DNA of 64,000 bases from the NCBI GenBank assembly GCA_050633825.1, contig JBOEHG010000002.1, forward strand, positions 12,034-76,033, written 5' to 3'. Positions 18,410 through 28,249 of the stretch are shown here, in pieces; position 1 is the first letter of the stretch; each line of letters starts with the position of its first letter. Position numbers and translations under genes: made by a program. This DNA comes from CANLBN01 sp050633825 (GTDB taxonomy: Bacteria > Pseudomonadota > Gammaproteobacteria > Pseudomonadales > Cellvibrionaceae). The notes below the pieces were generated by a model, which was not told the DNA's origin, did no database searches, and saw only the letters and a program-made list of their open reading frames with translations.

Positions 18410-19510
18410 TTAAAACTTATACTTAGCAGAGAATTGAATGCGAGTATTGTCACCATCGTCTCCAGAGAACTCTTCTCTCTCACCGAGGCCAACCTCTATA
18501 CCATATTCAATCTTTTTACCCACAGCCCAAATACGGTTGATATGAAACTCAGAGACTGTTTCAAAACCGCCAACAGCTACGACTTCAGCTTCATGCTCAT
18601 CATCAATTTCAAGTTCCGAATAGCTAATATTAAAGCTACCATTACTTAACTTATGCTTATAAGTTAACTGGAAACTAGTACTTTCAATAACTTCAAGGTC
18701 TCCATCAATAAGAATGGCATCAGCAAATGACCATTTTTCTTGCTGATAACGGCCTGGCTGACCTGTAATAATATTAAGTCCTAAACGACCACCGGAACCT
18801 GTTTTAAATACAAGGCCTGCATGAAGAGCAGTGGCATTCGCTGATTCCGTTTCATCACCTAAGTCAGCCTCAATATCTCTTAATAAAGCGGCGGCATAAA
18901 AACCAAATTTATCTCCTTCACTTCTGTACTTAGCAATCACATCAGGAAGCGGATCTACAGACGTTAATGCAACATTGCTTGCATCTCTGATCGATGCTTC
19001 TGGATTTTCCAAAGCGACAGAAAAGTTACCACTGGTATATCTAATCTGTGCTTGACGAATAAAAGAAACTCCGGGCTGTGTCCCAAAATCCAAGGTTTTA
19101 GGGTAAGTCATAAAATCCATAAATGTGGACCAGTTTTGACCTATAGTCCAATTCCCATGTTGTCCATAAGCATGACGCAATCTAAAGCCGCGTGAATTTG
19201 ATACGGCTTCATTACCACCGCTACCAAAAAAATCACCTTCGATAACAACTTTACTATCACTATGAGATCCGGTTAATCGAATCCGTGACTCTCTCGCATG
19301 CATGCGAAAACCGCCTTCTTCTGAATCAGCAGCATCACCCGTTTCTAATTGATTAGCAAACGATAAATCACCTTGGCGCTGATCAGTATCATAAATTGCA
19401 TCTAATTTTACATAGCCGCTAATGTTCACTTCTGCCGCATTGATAGCACCAGATGCCATTAATAACGGAAGCGTGCATAGCATCACTTTACGTGGAAGAT
19501 GGTTAACCAT
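18410..19510 (-). CDS. DcaP-type outer membrane porin
   Basis: A 366-residue outer-membrane protein with a signal peptide (residues 1-25, ending INAAE) and alternating beta strands ending in the C-terminal aromatic YKF. The pattern GYVKLDAIYDT, then HARESRIRLTGS, EGDFFGSG, RLRHAYGQ and GQNWSTFMDF matches the DcaP-like trimeric porins, implicated in uptake of anionic small molecules such as dicarboxylates. The start is preceded by AAGGGG at good spacing. A very AT-rich 518-bp region precedes it, so it is its own transcription unit. Substrate is not predictable. Confidence 0.85.
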   Translation of the reverse strand: MVNHLPRKVMLCTLPLLMASGAINAAEVNISGYVKLDAIYDTDQRQGDLSFANQLETGDAADSEEGGFRMHARESRIRLTGSHSDSKVVIEGDFFGSGGNEAVSNSRGFRLRHAYGQHGNWTIGQNWSTFMDFMTYPKTLDFGTQPGVSFIRQAQIRYTSGNFSVALENPEASIRDASNVALTSVDPLPDVIAKYRSEGDKFGFYAAALLRDIEADLGDETESANATALHAGLVFKTGSGGRLGLNIITGQPGRYQQEKWSFADAILIDGDLEVIESTSFQLTYKHKLSNGSFNISYSELEIDDEHEAEVVAVGGFETVSEFHINRIWAVGKKIEYGIEVGLGEREEFSGDDGDNTRIQFSAKYKF

Positions 19511-20028
19511 TTTTGATCCCCTTGTGGATTGATATTGACTTTATTTTTAAGGTTTATACAAATCGAACGAATAAATTTTATTTATGCATATTCGAAGAAA
19601 AAGATAATATATTTTTTATTTATATTTATATTACCTTCTTTAAGTCTATAAAATGTAATTAAAATGTCAATATAATAAAGTGGAATAGAGGAGAGGAAAA
19701 GCCAAACCATATTTTTTTATATAAAAAACAACAACTTAAAAAATAAATATTTTATAAAGATTAATTATTTCTTATGTATCGGGAACTATTTATTAAAAAA
19801 TAAATCACCAAAATGAATCATCCATAAAATTTTTTTATGAATAAAATAAATATAGAAAAATAATTTATTTAAAATTTAAAATGAAAAATAAAGCAAACGC
19901 TAAGAGAAAAAAGAATACAATTCGTGTTAGGTACACTTGGAAGAGAGTATTTTATGGGGTGCGTTAAACTAAATTAGGGCCGTTTATAGCGGCCCGGTTG
20001 ATAGCTTAACAAGGGGGATATAAAAAGG
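19511..20028 (-). promoter_or_regulatory. AT-rich region upstream of the porin gene
   Basis: A 518-bp non-coding stretch, strongly A/T-rich from about 19540 to 19920 with many A- and T-tracts. The longest candidate reading frames are a few codons. It contains the porin leader at the left and the GNAT gene terminator at the right. It may bend or bind nucleoid proteins. I see no clear promoter elements that stand out from the background. Confidence 0.4.
19977..19995 (-). terminator. Terminator after the GNAT gene
   Basis: Perfect GGGCCG (19977-19982) and CGGCCC (19990-19995) arms with a seven-base loop lie 34 bp past the acetyltransferase stop. The minus-strand tail is TAATTTAGTTT, a weak U-tract. 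Confidence 0.6.
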
Positions 20029-20514
20029 TTAACTAAGCTTTTTCTCCCAGAATAAAGCTTCTCCTTTTTCTGGGTCTAGGGTATAACTTTCAAAACCACT
20101 GTTTCGATAACTGGACTTAGCAGCTTCATTGCCGGATAGCACTTCTAATGTCAGTTTGCAGCAACCTCTCGACTTTGCTATTTCTTCAATAACGGCCAAT
20201 AATTGCTGTGCTACCCCTTCGCCCCTACGATCGCTGTGAACGACAACATCATGGATGTTAATCAATGGCTCATTAGCAAAGGTAGAAAAACCCTCAAATG
20301 CATTCAGTAAACCAATAGGCTGCTCATCATCATAGGCAATAAGGCTAATAGCATTAGGTAATTTTTCAAGGTTGCTCACCAAAGTCTGCTTCACTGAGTC
20401 AGAAAGTGGCTTTCCCCTTCCCAAGGGATCTTGGGAATAATGGTCCATCAAGTCAATTAAATCACTGGCATACTTCAAATCTGCATAATCAACTTGGTAT
20501 ATAACGATAGGCAT
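20029..20514 (-). CDS. GNAT family N-acetyltransferase
   Basis: A 161-aa single-domain acetyltransferase. The acetyl-CoA-binding loop is RRGEGVAQQLL (the Q/RxxGxG/A motif), preceded by the strand INIHDVVVHSD and followed by CKLTLEVLSGNEAAKSSYRNSGF. GNAT enzymes move an acetyl group from acetyl-CoA to an amine. The acceptor cannot be guessed; the small amino-acid or amine acetylating class is likely from its size. Monocistronic with its own hairpin terminator. Confidence 0.85.
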   Translation of the reverse strand: MPIVIYQVDYADLKYASDLIDLMDHYSQDPLGRGKPLSDSVKQTLVSNLEKLPNAISLIAYDDEQPIGLLNAFEGFSTFANEPLINIHDVVVHSDRRGEGVAQQLLAVIEEIAKSRGCCKLTLEVLSGNEAAKSSYRNSGFESYTLDPEKGEALFWEKKLS

Positions 20515-20635
20515 TTAAGCTTCCTTGGGCTGCTGTAAAACCGGGTTTTGGCCTGGTTATTGCTGTTTTAATCAAAAGGTACTGATTTATTCACTGTACC
20601 GACAAGTTTCTGACAATTCTTTAAGGTGGTATGTC

Positions 20636-21163
20636 ATGGATACAAACATTATATGGCAATTGATCGATACGTCGATCAAAATCGGAATAGGTGTACTCAT
20701 TGCGTCAATGTTTGCAATGATGCTTTTTCATCGAAAGCAACCTCGCCCTATTAATGCTGAAAAACGACGTTTAGAAATCCTTGAAAGCATTTCAGCTGAC
20801 GTAGGTAATGTCAGTCATACTTTCGCCAAATATTCGGCACTAACAGTAGAGTCCATTCGCTTTGGACAACGCTGGCCCGTTGCCCGAAAGCAAGAGTTAG
20901 AAAGCGTCAGCCAAGTACTTGCAGATGAATTCAAGAAATTATCAGATTCTGAATCTAAACTCTTGATGTTAGGAGAAAAAGCGCTAGAAAAGAACCTTCG
21001 ACTTTACGGCTCTAAGATTGCTCACTTTCGACGACAAGTTTATGTCGGCAGAACCGATATAAAAGAAGAGGATATATTAGCAATGAAGCGGGATATCAAC
21101 TTACTTAGAGAGCAATTTTACGATTTTCTCAGTAAAAAATATGACCGCTTATTAGCTGCCTAA
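20636..21163 (+). CDS. Membrane-anchored protein of unknown function
   Basis: 175 residues from the ATG at 20636, which has AAGGTGG seven bases upstream; the frame is open to 20525 but that extension is unlike a protein N-terminus. One transmembrane segment (about 13-31) is followed by a long, charged, mostly helical cytoplasmic domain that probably forms a coiled coil or helical bundle. I do not recognise a family. It is convergent with accA, four bases away. Confidence 0.6.
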   Translation: MDTNIIWQLIDTSIKIGIGVLIASMFAMMLFHRKQPRPINAEKRRLEILESISADVGNVSHTFAKYSALTVESIRFGQRWPVARKQELESVSQVLADEFKKLSDSESKLLMLGEKALEKNLRLYGSKIAHFRRQVYVGRTDIKEEDILAMKRDINLLREQFYDFLSKKYDRLLAA

Positions 21164-21167
21164 GTAT

Positions 21168-22115
21168 TTAGTTACCATAACTCATTAAGCGCTGATAGCG
21201 CTGCTCGATCAATTCATCAATAGGCTGTTCGAGCAAGGTATCTAACTGGGTAATTAAATGGGACTTTAGTTCTGCAGATATCACTTCGATATCCCGGTGG
21301 GCACCACCAAGAGGCTCAGGGATAATGTGATCGACAATACCTAATTCCTGCAATACTTTAGAGGTTACCCCCATAGCTTCAGCGGCTTGCGGCGCTTTGT
21401 CGACAGTTTTCCATATGATATTGGCACAACCTTCAGGTGAAATAACAAAATACGTCGAATATTGAAGCATATTCAGTTGATCGCCCACACCAATGGCTAA
21501 AGCACCACCAGAAGAACCCTCACCAATAACCGTACAAATAATGGGTGTCTTCAAGCGAGACATAACCGCAAGGTTTTGAGCAATGGCCTCACTAATGCCC
21601 CTTTCTTCACTATCAATACCCGGATACGCTCCCGGGGTGTCAATCAATGTGAGAATTGGCATTTTAAAACGTTCTGCCATTTCCATTAAACGTAAGGCTT
21701 TACGGTAACCTTCAGGTTTAGGCATGCCAAAGTTGCGCATAACTTTATCTTTAACACTACGCCCCTTCTCTTCCCCAATGACCATGACAGGCTTGCCATT
21801 TAAACGAGCAACACCACCCACAATGGCTGAATCATCGCCAAAGTGACGGTCACCATGTAACTCATCCCAATCATCGAAGATGCGCTTTATATAGTCTGTT
21901 GTGTAAGGTCTTTGAGGATGGCGAGCGACTTGTACCACTTGCCATGGCGTCAAGTTATCATAAAGACTGGCAGTTAATTTATTACTTTTCTCTCTGAGAC
22001 GTTCAATTTCCTCAGTGATATTCAAGTCATTATCGTTACCAACCAACTGTAACTCTTCAATCTTACCTTCGAGCTCTGCGATTGGTTGCTCAAAATCGAG
22101 GTAATTTGGATTCAT
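21168..22115 (-). CDS. accA: Acetyl-CoA carboxylase carboxyltransferase subunit alpha
   Basis: 315 residues, the standard AccA length. With AccD it forms the carboxyltransferase that moves CO2 from biotin-BCCP to acetyl-CoA, the first step of fatty acid synthesis. Diagnostic stretches include LDFEQPIAELEGKIEEL at the start, ARHPQRPYTTDYI, RNFGMPKPEGYRKALRLM, LIDTPGAYPGIDSEERG and GEGSSGGALAIGVGD with the oxyanion-hole glycines. It stands alone, as accA often does apart from accBC and accD. Confidence 0.97.
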   Translation of the reverse strand: MNPNYLDFEQPIAELEGKIEELQLVGNDNDLNITEEIERLREKSNKLTASLYDNLTPWQVVQVARHPQRPYTTDYIKRIFDDWDELHGDRHFGDDSAIVGGVARLNGKPVMVIGEEKGRSVKDKVMRNFGMPKPEGYRKALRLMEMAERFKMPILTLIDTPGAYPGIDSEERGISEAIAQNLAVMSRLKTPIICTVIGEGSSGGALAIGVGDQLNMLQYSTYFVISPEGCANIIWKTVDKAPQAAEAMGVTSKVLQELGIVDHIIPEPLGGAHRDIEVISAELKSHLITQLDTLLEQPIDELIEQRYQRLMSYGN

Positions 22116-22225
22116 ATCACGTGTGCCTGCAAGAAAAATGGTTACATCGGGGTTATATTTCGGGTGCGTAAAGATACGCGAAAGTGAACTATTCGTCGAG
22201 TGCTATATTAATCGTATTGGAAAAT

Positions 22226-22251
22226 AATGGCCAGATTGTACACTGGCCATT
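22226..22251 (-). terminator. Terminator after the DUF2853 gene
   Basis: Perfect nine-base arms AATGGCCAG (22226-22234) and CTGGCCATT (22243-22251) with an eight-base loop, 13 bp past the stop. On the minus strand it continues ATTATTTT. Confidence 0.75.
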
Positions 22252-22264
22252 TTATCTATATTAC

Positions 22265-22573
22265 TTATAAGTCGCCTAACTTACCTAACTCTTTAGCGAC
22301 AAGGTAATAGAAGCTCACTCGGGATTTATTTCTATCGCCTTTCATTGCTTGGCATACAGATTCAACAACATTATCAGCTGCATCACCACTAACGCCCAGT
22401 TTTTTACCACACCACTTTTCAGCCACACGGTCTCGCTCTGATTTATCAGAACAAGAAACAAGTGAAGCATCTTTGCTACGCAAGGCAATCCCCAAGTGTT
22501 TGACTATTTTTTCAACAACTTCGGCATCAGCTCCGGAGTCGTAACGTTGTACATCGGCTAGATAATCAGACAT
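22265..22573 (-). CDS. DUF2853 family protein
   Basis: A 102-residue soluble helical protein matching the DUF2853 pattern: MSDYLADVQRYDS at the start, KWCGKKLG in the middle and RVSFYYLVAKELGKL at the end. The family has a structure-genomics background but no assigned function. A hairpin terminator follows. It lies between accA and a YidB-like gene, all on the same strand but with 143-149 bp gaps, so probably separately transcribed. Confidence 0.8.
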   Translation of the reverse strand: MSDYLADVQRYDSGADAEVVEKIVKHLGIALRSKDASLVSCSDKSERDRVAEKWCGKKLGVSGDAADNVVESVCQAMKGDRNKSRVSFYYLVAKELGKLGDL

Positions 22574-22716
22574 AGTTTCTCCTACTTATTTTTTATTGAT
22601 TGGTTATTTTGGAACTATTACTACTTCAAAGGTTATTAGTGCACCTTAGCATTGGCAATAGGCAGATTCAAATAGTGAAAGACTGCCTTAGCATGCGAGT
22701 AAGATTACTCTATTAA

Positions 22717-23154
22717 CTATTTAAACAAAGAGCCTAGAGCACCCTTGGCAAGTGAACCCAGCATATCGTTACCCCCAACAGCATCCAATAAAGATCCCCC
22801 CTTGCTATTACCATCAATCAGGCCAGGAATAATATCGGAAAGACCATTACTTGCTGTGGACTCATCAACACCAATTTCATCCGCAAAGCTTTTTATTTTA
22901 GATTGACCAAATAAATCGGCAATCTGATTGCCTGAAATAGGTGAATTGTCACCATCCCCTAACCAAGAGCTGGCCAAGGACGCTAAACCACCACCGTTCA
23001 ATTGACCCAATAGACTACCAAGGTCTAGGTCACCAGAACCATTTGTTGGCATTAGCTTAGATAGAGCAGCTGATACTAAGGTATCACTCAAGCCTGAATT
23101 ACTACCACCTAACTTACTCATTAGTAATTGTGTTGCAATTTTCATTAAATCCAT
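22717..23154 (-). CDS. YidB-like (DUF937) family protein
   Basis: A 145-aa glycine/serine-rich protein. The core SWLGDGDNSPISGNQIADLFG followed by GVDESTASNGLSDIIPGLID is the YidB/DUF937 pattern (W-L-x-N-x-x-I-S-x-x-Q). The function is unknown; homologues are small cytoplasmic proteins found across proteobacteria. The C-terminal end (GSLAKGALGSLFK) is glycine-rich. It is divergent from the YjgR-like ATPase with a 170-bp gap. Confidence 0.78.
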   Translation of the reverse strand: MDLMKIATQLLMSKLGGSNSGLSDTLVSAALSKLMPTNGSGDLDLGSLLGQLNGGGLASLASSWLGDGDNSPISGNQIADLFGQSKIKSFADEIGVDESTASNGLSDIIPGLIDGNSKGGSLLDAVGGNDMLGSLAKGALGSLFK

Positions 23155-23324
23155 ACATCCCCCCAGGACAGTTATATAAATGGTTATACAAATTAGTAAA
23201 ATGACAGACTAATGTTTTCCCAATAAAGACACTTGAAATCAACAATATCTGATACGCGTGATAATATGCCACCTTTATCTTACGCATTCAATGCTATGTT
23301 TGGACGTTTTCTGGGGGAACAGTT

Positions 23325-24788
23325 GTGAATGATGCAGTAATCGAGTTTTTAATTGGTGGTAATAGTGACAAGCAAGTCAAACAAAACGCCAAAATGGCTA
23401 ATCGTCACGGCCTGATCACAGGTGCGACAGGTACAGGTAAAACCGTCACACTACAGACCCTGGCTGAGAGTTTCTCCAATATGGGCGTCCCGGTTTTTTT
23501 GTCTGATATAAAAGGGGATGTCTCCGGACTGGGTAAACCTGCTAAGCCACACCCCAAGATTGATGAACGGGTAGAGACCATCGGCATCGATAACTACCAA
23601 ATGAAGGCCTGTCCCGTTGTCTTTTGGGACTTTTTCGGAAAAAAGGGCCACCCCTTACGCACCACAGTTAGCGAAATAGGCCCCTTACTCTGGTCCAGCC
23701 TATTAGAACTTAACGATACTCAAACAGGTGTGCTTTATTCATGCTTTAAGATTGCTGATGACAATGGCTGGCTCTTACTCGACTTGAAAGACCTTCGCTC
23801 TATGTTGATATGGATTGGAGACAATACAGCTGAATTAAAATCAGAATATGGCAATATTTCCAAAGCAAGTATCGGTGCTATTCAGCGAGATTTATTAGTA
23901 TTAGAAGAACAAGGGGCAGAACTCTTCCTCGGCGAGCCTGCCATTAATCTCGAAGATCTCATACGTACTGACCTATCAGGTAATGGGATTATCAATATTT
24001 TCGATGCCTCGAAAATCATCCAAACATCCCCTAAGCTCTACTCTACTTTTTTACTTTGGTTGCTATCGGAATTATTTGAAAACCTGCCTGAAGTCGGTGA
24101 TGCTGAAAAACCCAAATTTGTGATGTTCTTTGATGAAGCTCATCTCTTATTTGACGATGCCCCCAAAGTACTTGTCGATAAAATTGAGCAAGTCGTTCGC
24201 TTGATTCGCTCAAAAGGTGTGGGCGTTTATTTTATTACTCAGAGTCCGCTCGATGTCCCCGAATCAATACTGGGACAACTGGGTCTAAAAGTGCAACACG
24301 CGTTGAGAGCCTTTACGCCTAAAGACAAAAAGACGGTTAAAACGGTTGCTGAAACGTTTCCGGAAAACCCTGACATTGATACAGAGGCCTGCATTACAGA
24401 ACTAGGGATCGGTGAGGCCTTAGTGTCCGTACTAGCAGAAAAAGGGCGACCGACACCGGTAGAACGGATTTTGATCCGCCCACCAGAATCGCGCATTGGT
24501 CCGATGACAGATGAAGAACGGGATGAGCTAATACAGCGATCCCCTTATAAAGGACGCTATGATGCAGAAGTTGATAGAGAGTCTGCTTATGAAATTCTCA
24601 AAAAGCGTGCTGATGAGAATAAATTAGCCGAAGAAAAAAATGCCGCCGTTAAAACAGCCAGTAAAAAAGCCGGTGGTCGAAAGCGTCAAACAGCAACAGA
24701 AGCTTTTTTCAAAAGCGCTGCAAGAGCTGTCGGCTCACAACTAGGGCGGACCATTATTCGCGGTATACTGGGGTCTATCCTGAAATAA
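23325..24788 (+). CDS. yjgR: HerA-like ATPase, YjgR/DUF853 family
   Basis: A 487-residue FtsK/HerA-type P-loop ATPase. Walker A is GATGTGKT (residues 33-40), the Walker B region is KFVMFFDEAHLLF, and an arginine-rich sensor region follows (RLIRSKGVGVYFITQSP). The C-terminal tail is Ala/Lys-rich and basic. The family (Escherichia YjgR) is annotated as a helicase-like ATPase but has no proven substrate. Translation starts at GTG with a strong GGGGGA upstream. Monocistronic, convergent with the AEC transporter gene. Confidence 0.9.
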   Translation: MNDAVIEFLIGGNSDKQVKQNAKMANRHGLITGATGTGKTVTLQTLAESFSNMGVPVFLSDIKGDVSGLGKPAKPHPKIDERVETIGIDNYQMKACPVVFWDFFGKKGHPLRTTVSEIGPLLWSSLLELNDTQTGVLYSCFKIADDNGWLLLDLKDLRSMLIWIGDNTAELKSEYGNISKASIGAIQRDLLVLEEQGAELFLGEPAINLEDLIRTDLSGNGIINIFDASKIIQTSPKLYSTFLLWLLSELFENLPEVGDAEKPKFVMFFDEAHLLFDDAPKVLVDKIEQVVRLIRSKGVGVYFITQSPLDVPESILGQLGLKVQHALRAFTPKDKKTVKTVAETFPENPDIDTEACITELGIGEALVSVLAEKGRPTPVERILIRPPESRIGPMTDEERDELIQRSPYKGRYDAEVDRESAYEILKKRADENKLAEEKNAAVKTASKKAGGRKRQTATEAFFKSAARAVGSQLGRTIIRGILGSILK

Positions 24789-24857
24789 CAAACGCTTGCA
24801 TCACACACTAAAATAGTGAGCCTCTTTATCATTAAGCCTGTAGCCGCAGGAGCTTGG

Positions 24858-25778
24858 TCATAGAGGGGTAGCAAGCAGTAAGATCAACGGCATAACAATG
24901 CCCGCCAGTAAAGTCTGCCCAGTAATAATGGTCGCCATCAATTCATGGTCTCCACCCAATTGTCGAGACAAAACATAAGAGGCTGTTGCCGTCGGCAAGC
25001 TAGTCAATATTACAATCGCGTTTCTCACCATCGGCTCTACTTCCAATAGCACGCATAAACCTAAGGCCATCATAGGCAATAGGAGGAATTTAAAAAAACT
25101 GGCAATCAATAAAGGTTTTGTCGATGACTGAATGGACTGTAATGTTAGTGCCGCACCCACTGTTAATAGCCCTAAGGGCAGTGCCGCACGTGAAAAAATA
25201 TTAAGCGTTTCAACCAATACATTTGGTAATACCACGCCCGATAAATTAATCCCCATACCAATAACACAGGCCAAAATCAAAGGGTTGGATATAACGGACT
25301 TAATCACACTTTTATTGGATTGTTGGCTATCACTATTACCGTAATATTCTAGAACAAGCACACTGAGTATATTGATCAACGGTATCATCATTGAAGCTAT
25401 AACAACAGCAACCACAAGCCCTTGGGAGCCATGTAATGCAAAGACAACCGCTAAACCGATATAGGTATTGAATCGAATCCCTCCCTGATAGACGGACGTA
25501 AATGCCGCATTCCTTATTTGCATAATGGGTTTACACAAAAGAAGTAACACACTAATACTTAGCAATAGAACTAAAATAACAATAGCTGGCTTTAAGAAAT
25601 CAATACCATCTAAGCTAGCCGTTGCCATCTTACTAACAAGTAATGCGGGAAAGAGTAAGAAGTAGGTAATTTTCTCTGCTCCACGCCAAAAATTTTCATC
25701 TGGAAATTGATAGCGGCGACATAAATAGCCACAGAGAATAATCAAAAAAACAGGAATAATTGCAAATATAACAGCCAT
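24858..25778 (-). CDS. AEC (auxin efflux carrier) family transporter
   Basis: A 306-aa polytopic inner-membrane protein with about ten helices in two inverted halves. The opening CGYLCRRYQFPDENFWRGAEKITYFLLFPALL and the closing LPTATASYVLSRQLGGDHELMATI are split here by the hydrophobic core typical of the AEC family. Members export or import organic acids such as malate; the substrate is not predictable. It is divergent from the cyclase gene across 181 bp. Confidence 0.88.
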   Translation of the reverse strand: MAVIFAIIPVFLIILCGYLCRRYQFPDENFWRGAEKITYFLLFPALLVSKMATASLDGIDFLKPAIVILVLLLSISVLLLLCKPIMQIRNAAFTSVYQGGIRFNTYIGLAVVFALHGSQGLVVAVVIASMMIPLINILSVLVLEYYGNSDSQQSNKSVIKSVISNPLILACVIGMGINLSGVVLPNVLVETLNIFSRAALPLGLLTVGAALTLQSIQSSTKPLLIASFFKFLLLPMMALGLCVLLEVEPMVRNAIVILTSLPTATASYVLSRQLGGDHELMATIITGQTLLAGIVMPLILLLATPL

Positions 25779-25959
25779 AGTGATTCGCTAATGGTTCTTT
25801 GATGAAATGCCGTCGAGTATACTACGCTTAAGTATTATTGATAAAAGCAAATTAGACTCTTCAACCTTATAAATAAGTAAGAAGCCACCGTGCTAAATCA
25901 TATAAAAAATACTACAATAGTTCACACTACTTAAAAATAATGACGTGATTGCTATATAG

Positions 25960-27354
25960 ATGTTATACCACGATATAGAGAAACAACGGTCCATCAAGCA
26001 AATAGAACCGCGCTATCAGTACTACTTTCGTGTATTACTGAGTTTTTCTGCCAGTGCAGCTTTAGTTGGACATAGCCTCACATCAAAAGAAATCAATATA
26101 ACAGCCCTCGTCATTGCCATTATACTGTTGGTCTATTGTGTCGTTAGCTATCGGCTAATATTAGTTCGCTCACCTGAATACAACCTCAATACAACATGGC
26201 TACCCATTGCAGATGGCTTTGTACTCTCGTTAGCAATATCTGAACTTGACTATACCCCATGGCCCAGCCTCTTATTAATTGGCTTGTTACAATTTAATGC
26301 TCTATCACAAGGTGGCGTCAGACGCTGGTTAGAAGCCAATATTGGTGTCTTGCTAGGTTTATTAATGGGCTTCTTTCTACTCGGTAATCAAAGTATTAGT
26401 CTGGAATCTAATACAACACTTAATAGTGTCGTCATGATTGGTGCCTTTACTTATTTATGCCTTTACGGAGTATATAGTTACAACTATCAACAAGAGATTC
26501 TTCGTTCAAATGAAGAATTTCAACAAGATAGTGAAACCTTTCGTTCCCATGCGTATAAATTATCACGCTACTTGCCTGGTCCTGTCAGTGCCATGATAAA
26601 AGGACAAGACTATCAACTGGAAACTGAACGTAAGCGTATTACTGTTTTTTTCTCTGACATTGTTGGCTTTACTGAGCTTAGTGAAGAGTTAGAAGCAGAA
26701 ACACTCACTGAATTATTGAATAGCTATTTATCAGAAATGAGCAAAGTAGCAAATCATTACAACGGCACCGTGGATAAATTTATGGGCGATGCCATTATGG
26801 TTTTGTTTGGGGATGACAAGTCAACGTCCAAAGGCGTGAAGAAAGATGCTATTCAGTGCGCCTCTATGGCAATAGCAATGACTAAGCGTATGAGAGAGTT
26901 ACAACCCCAATGGGCTGAGCTTGGGATTAAAAAACCACTGCAAATTCGTATTGGAATTAACTCCGGTTACTGTACTGTTGGCACCTTTGGTACTAATAAA
27001 AATCTCGATTACACTGCCCTGGGTGCACATGTCAATTTAGCCAGCCGACTGGAATCTGCCGGAAAACCCGGCAATATTTTAGTTTCTCACGAAACATGGT
27101 CGCTAATTAAAGATGTCATACTTTGCCGGGATAAAGGGCAAATAAAAGCCAAAGGCTTTTCCTATGCCATACAAGTCTACGAAGTCATTGATCATCGCAA
27201 AGACTTAGGCAGCAATCAAAGTTATTTATCTGAAAGTATGGATGGTTTTTCTATGCATTTGGATGTCGAAAAAATCAAGAACTATAACAAAGATAAAGTC
27301 ATTACTAGTCTCGAATTAGCGGCCAAGCGATTACGAGACAAACATATACCGTAA
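25960..27354 (+). CDS. Membrane adenylate cyclase, class III, with MASE2-like sensor
   Basis: 464 residues: an N-terminal membrane domain of about six helices (25-178) resembling MASE2 (note the WLPIADGFVLSLAIS and ALSQGGVRRWLE segments), then a class III cyclase domain from about 222. The metal aspartates are D233 (FFSDIVGF) and D277 (KFMGDAIM). K273 and the aspartate in LDYTALG are the purine-specifying residues of adenylate cyclases, so cAMP is the expected product. The layout is like Pseudomonas CyaB. Four bases separate it from the convergent queF. Confidence 0.88.
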   Translation: MLYHDIEKQRSIKQIEPRYQYYFRVLLSFSASAALVGHSLTSKEINITALVIAIILLVYCVVSYRLILVRSPEYNLNTTWLPIADGFVLSLAISELDYTPWPSLLLIGLLQFNALSQGGVRRWLEANIGVLLGLLMGFFLLGNQSISLESNTTLNSVVMIGAFTYLCLYGVYSYNYQQEILRSNEEFQQDSETFRSHAYKLSRYLPGPVSAMIKGQDYQLETERKRITVFFSDIVGFTELSEELEAETLTELLNSYLSEMSKVANHYNGTVDKFMGDAIMVLFGDDKSTSKGVKKDAIQCASMAIAMTKRMRELQPQWAELGIKKPLQIRIGINSGYCTVGTFGTNKNLDYTALGAHVNLASRLESAGKPGNILVSHETWSLIKDVILCRDKGQIKAKGFSYAIQVYEVIDHRKDLGSNQSYLSESMDGFSMHLDVEKIKNYNKDKVITSLELAAKRLRDKHIP

Positions 27355-27358
27355 ACCA

Positions 27359-28225
27359 TTATTGTCTGACGGTACGTAAAGTCATTGCTTGCAGTTGGCT
27401 TCCCTTTTCAGCCTGACCTGCAGACACCTCAGGGTAATCACTACGCAAAGGGTTTATATCCAAGCCACCCCGCCGGGTATAACGTGCATATACCGATAAG
27501 TGATCCGGCTGACAAGACTGTTTGATATCACAAAAGATGCGTTCTACACAATTCTCATGAAAATCCTGATGCTCTCGAAATGAAACAATATACGCGAGTA
27601 AACTTTCAGGCTTTATATAAACACCGCTGTATTCAATAAAAACAGTGGCCCAATCGGGTTGACCAGTTACTGGACAGTTTGTTTTTAGCAAGTGGCTATA
27701 AAGTGTTTTATGGGAAACCAATGTATTCGTGTCAACATTTAATAGCGCCGGATTTGGGTGATAATCATTGACGCTGATTGCAATATCATCAATAAGCTCA
27801 CCCGGCAGTGAATTAATCAATAATGCTTTTTCATCTGCCAGCGAATAAAGCTTAACTTGCACCGCTGTATCCGCAGCATTGGAAAGATCCGTTTGCATTC
27901 GCTCAAGGACAGTCTGCTCAGATAAAAACGACGTTTGATTAAAGGAGTTTAAATAGAGCTTAAATGACTTAGATTCGATAATGTAGGGGCTATCACATTC
28001 AAACCAGAATTCTGCTAATCGTATTTGAGGCTTACCCTTTTGGTCAAGCCATGACACTTCATAACCCGTCCAACAATCAACCCCCTTAAAAGGTAAATCA
28101 TTTAACAGGCCTAAGTGTTTTCTCGCTTCAGCTCTTGCAATAGGATAAAGCAAACTTGCATCGTATTCGCTAACATACGCTGTTGATTCGCCAAGTGGTA
28201 TTGTTTTTTTCTGTTCATTATCCAT
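27359..28225 (-). CDS. queF: NADPH-dependent 7-cyano-7-deazaguanine reductase (type II)
   Basis: QueF reduces preQ0 to preQ1 in queuosine biosynthesis. At 288 aa this is the long, tandem T-fold form. The catalytic cysteine is C194 in KTNCPVTGQPDWA, with the partner aspartate D201 in the same motif, and the substrate glutamate region is SFREHQDFHENCVERIF. The N-terminal half keeps the NADPH-binding part (SKSFKLYLNSFNQTSF). It lies 24 bp downstream of the ABC-2 permease gene, so it may be read from the yadGH transcript, although no functional link is known. Confidence 0.96.
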   Translation of the reverse strand: MDNEQKKTIPLGESTAYVSEYDASLLYPIARAEARKHLGLLNDLPFKGVDCWTGYEVSWLDQKGKPQIRLAEFWFECDSPYIIESKSFKLYLNSFNQTSFLSEQTVLERMQTDLSNAADTAVQVKLYSLADEKALLINSLPGELIDDIAISVNDYHPNPALLNVDTNTLVSHKTLYSHLLKTNCPVTGQPDWATVFIEYSGVYIKPESLLAYIVSFREHQDFHENCVERIFCDIKQSCQPDHLSVYARYTRRGGLDINPLRSDYPEVSAGQAEKGSQLQAMTLRTVRQ

Positions 28226-28249
28226 TAAAAATTATGACCTCTCTCACTA

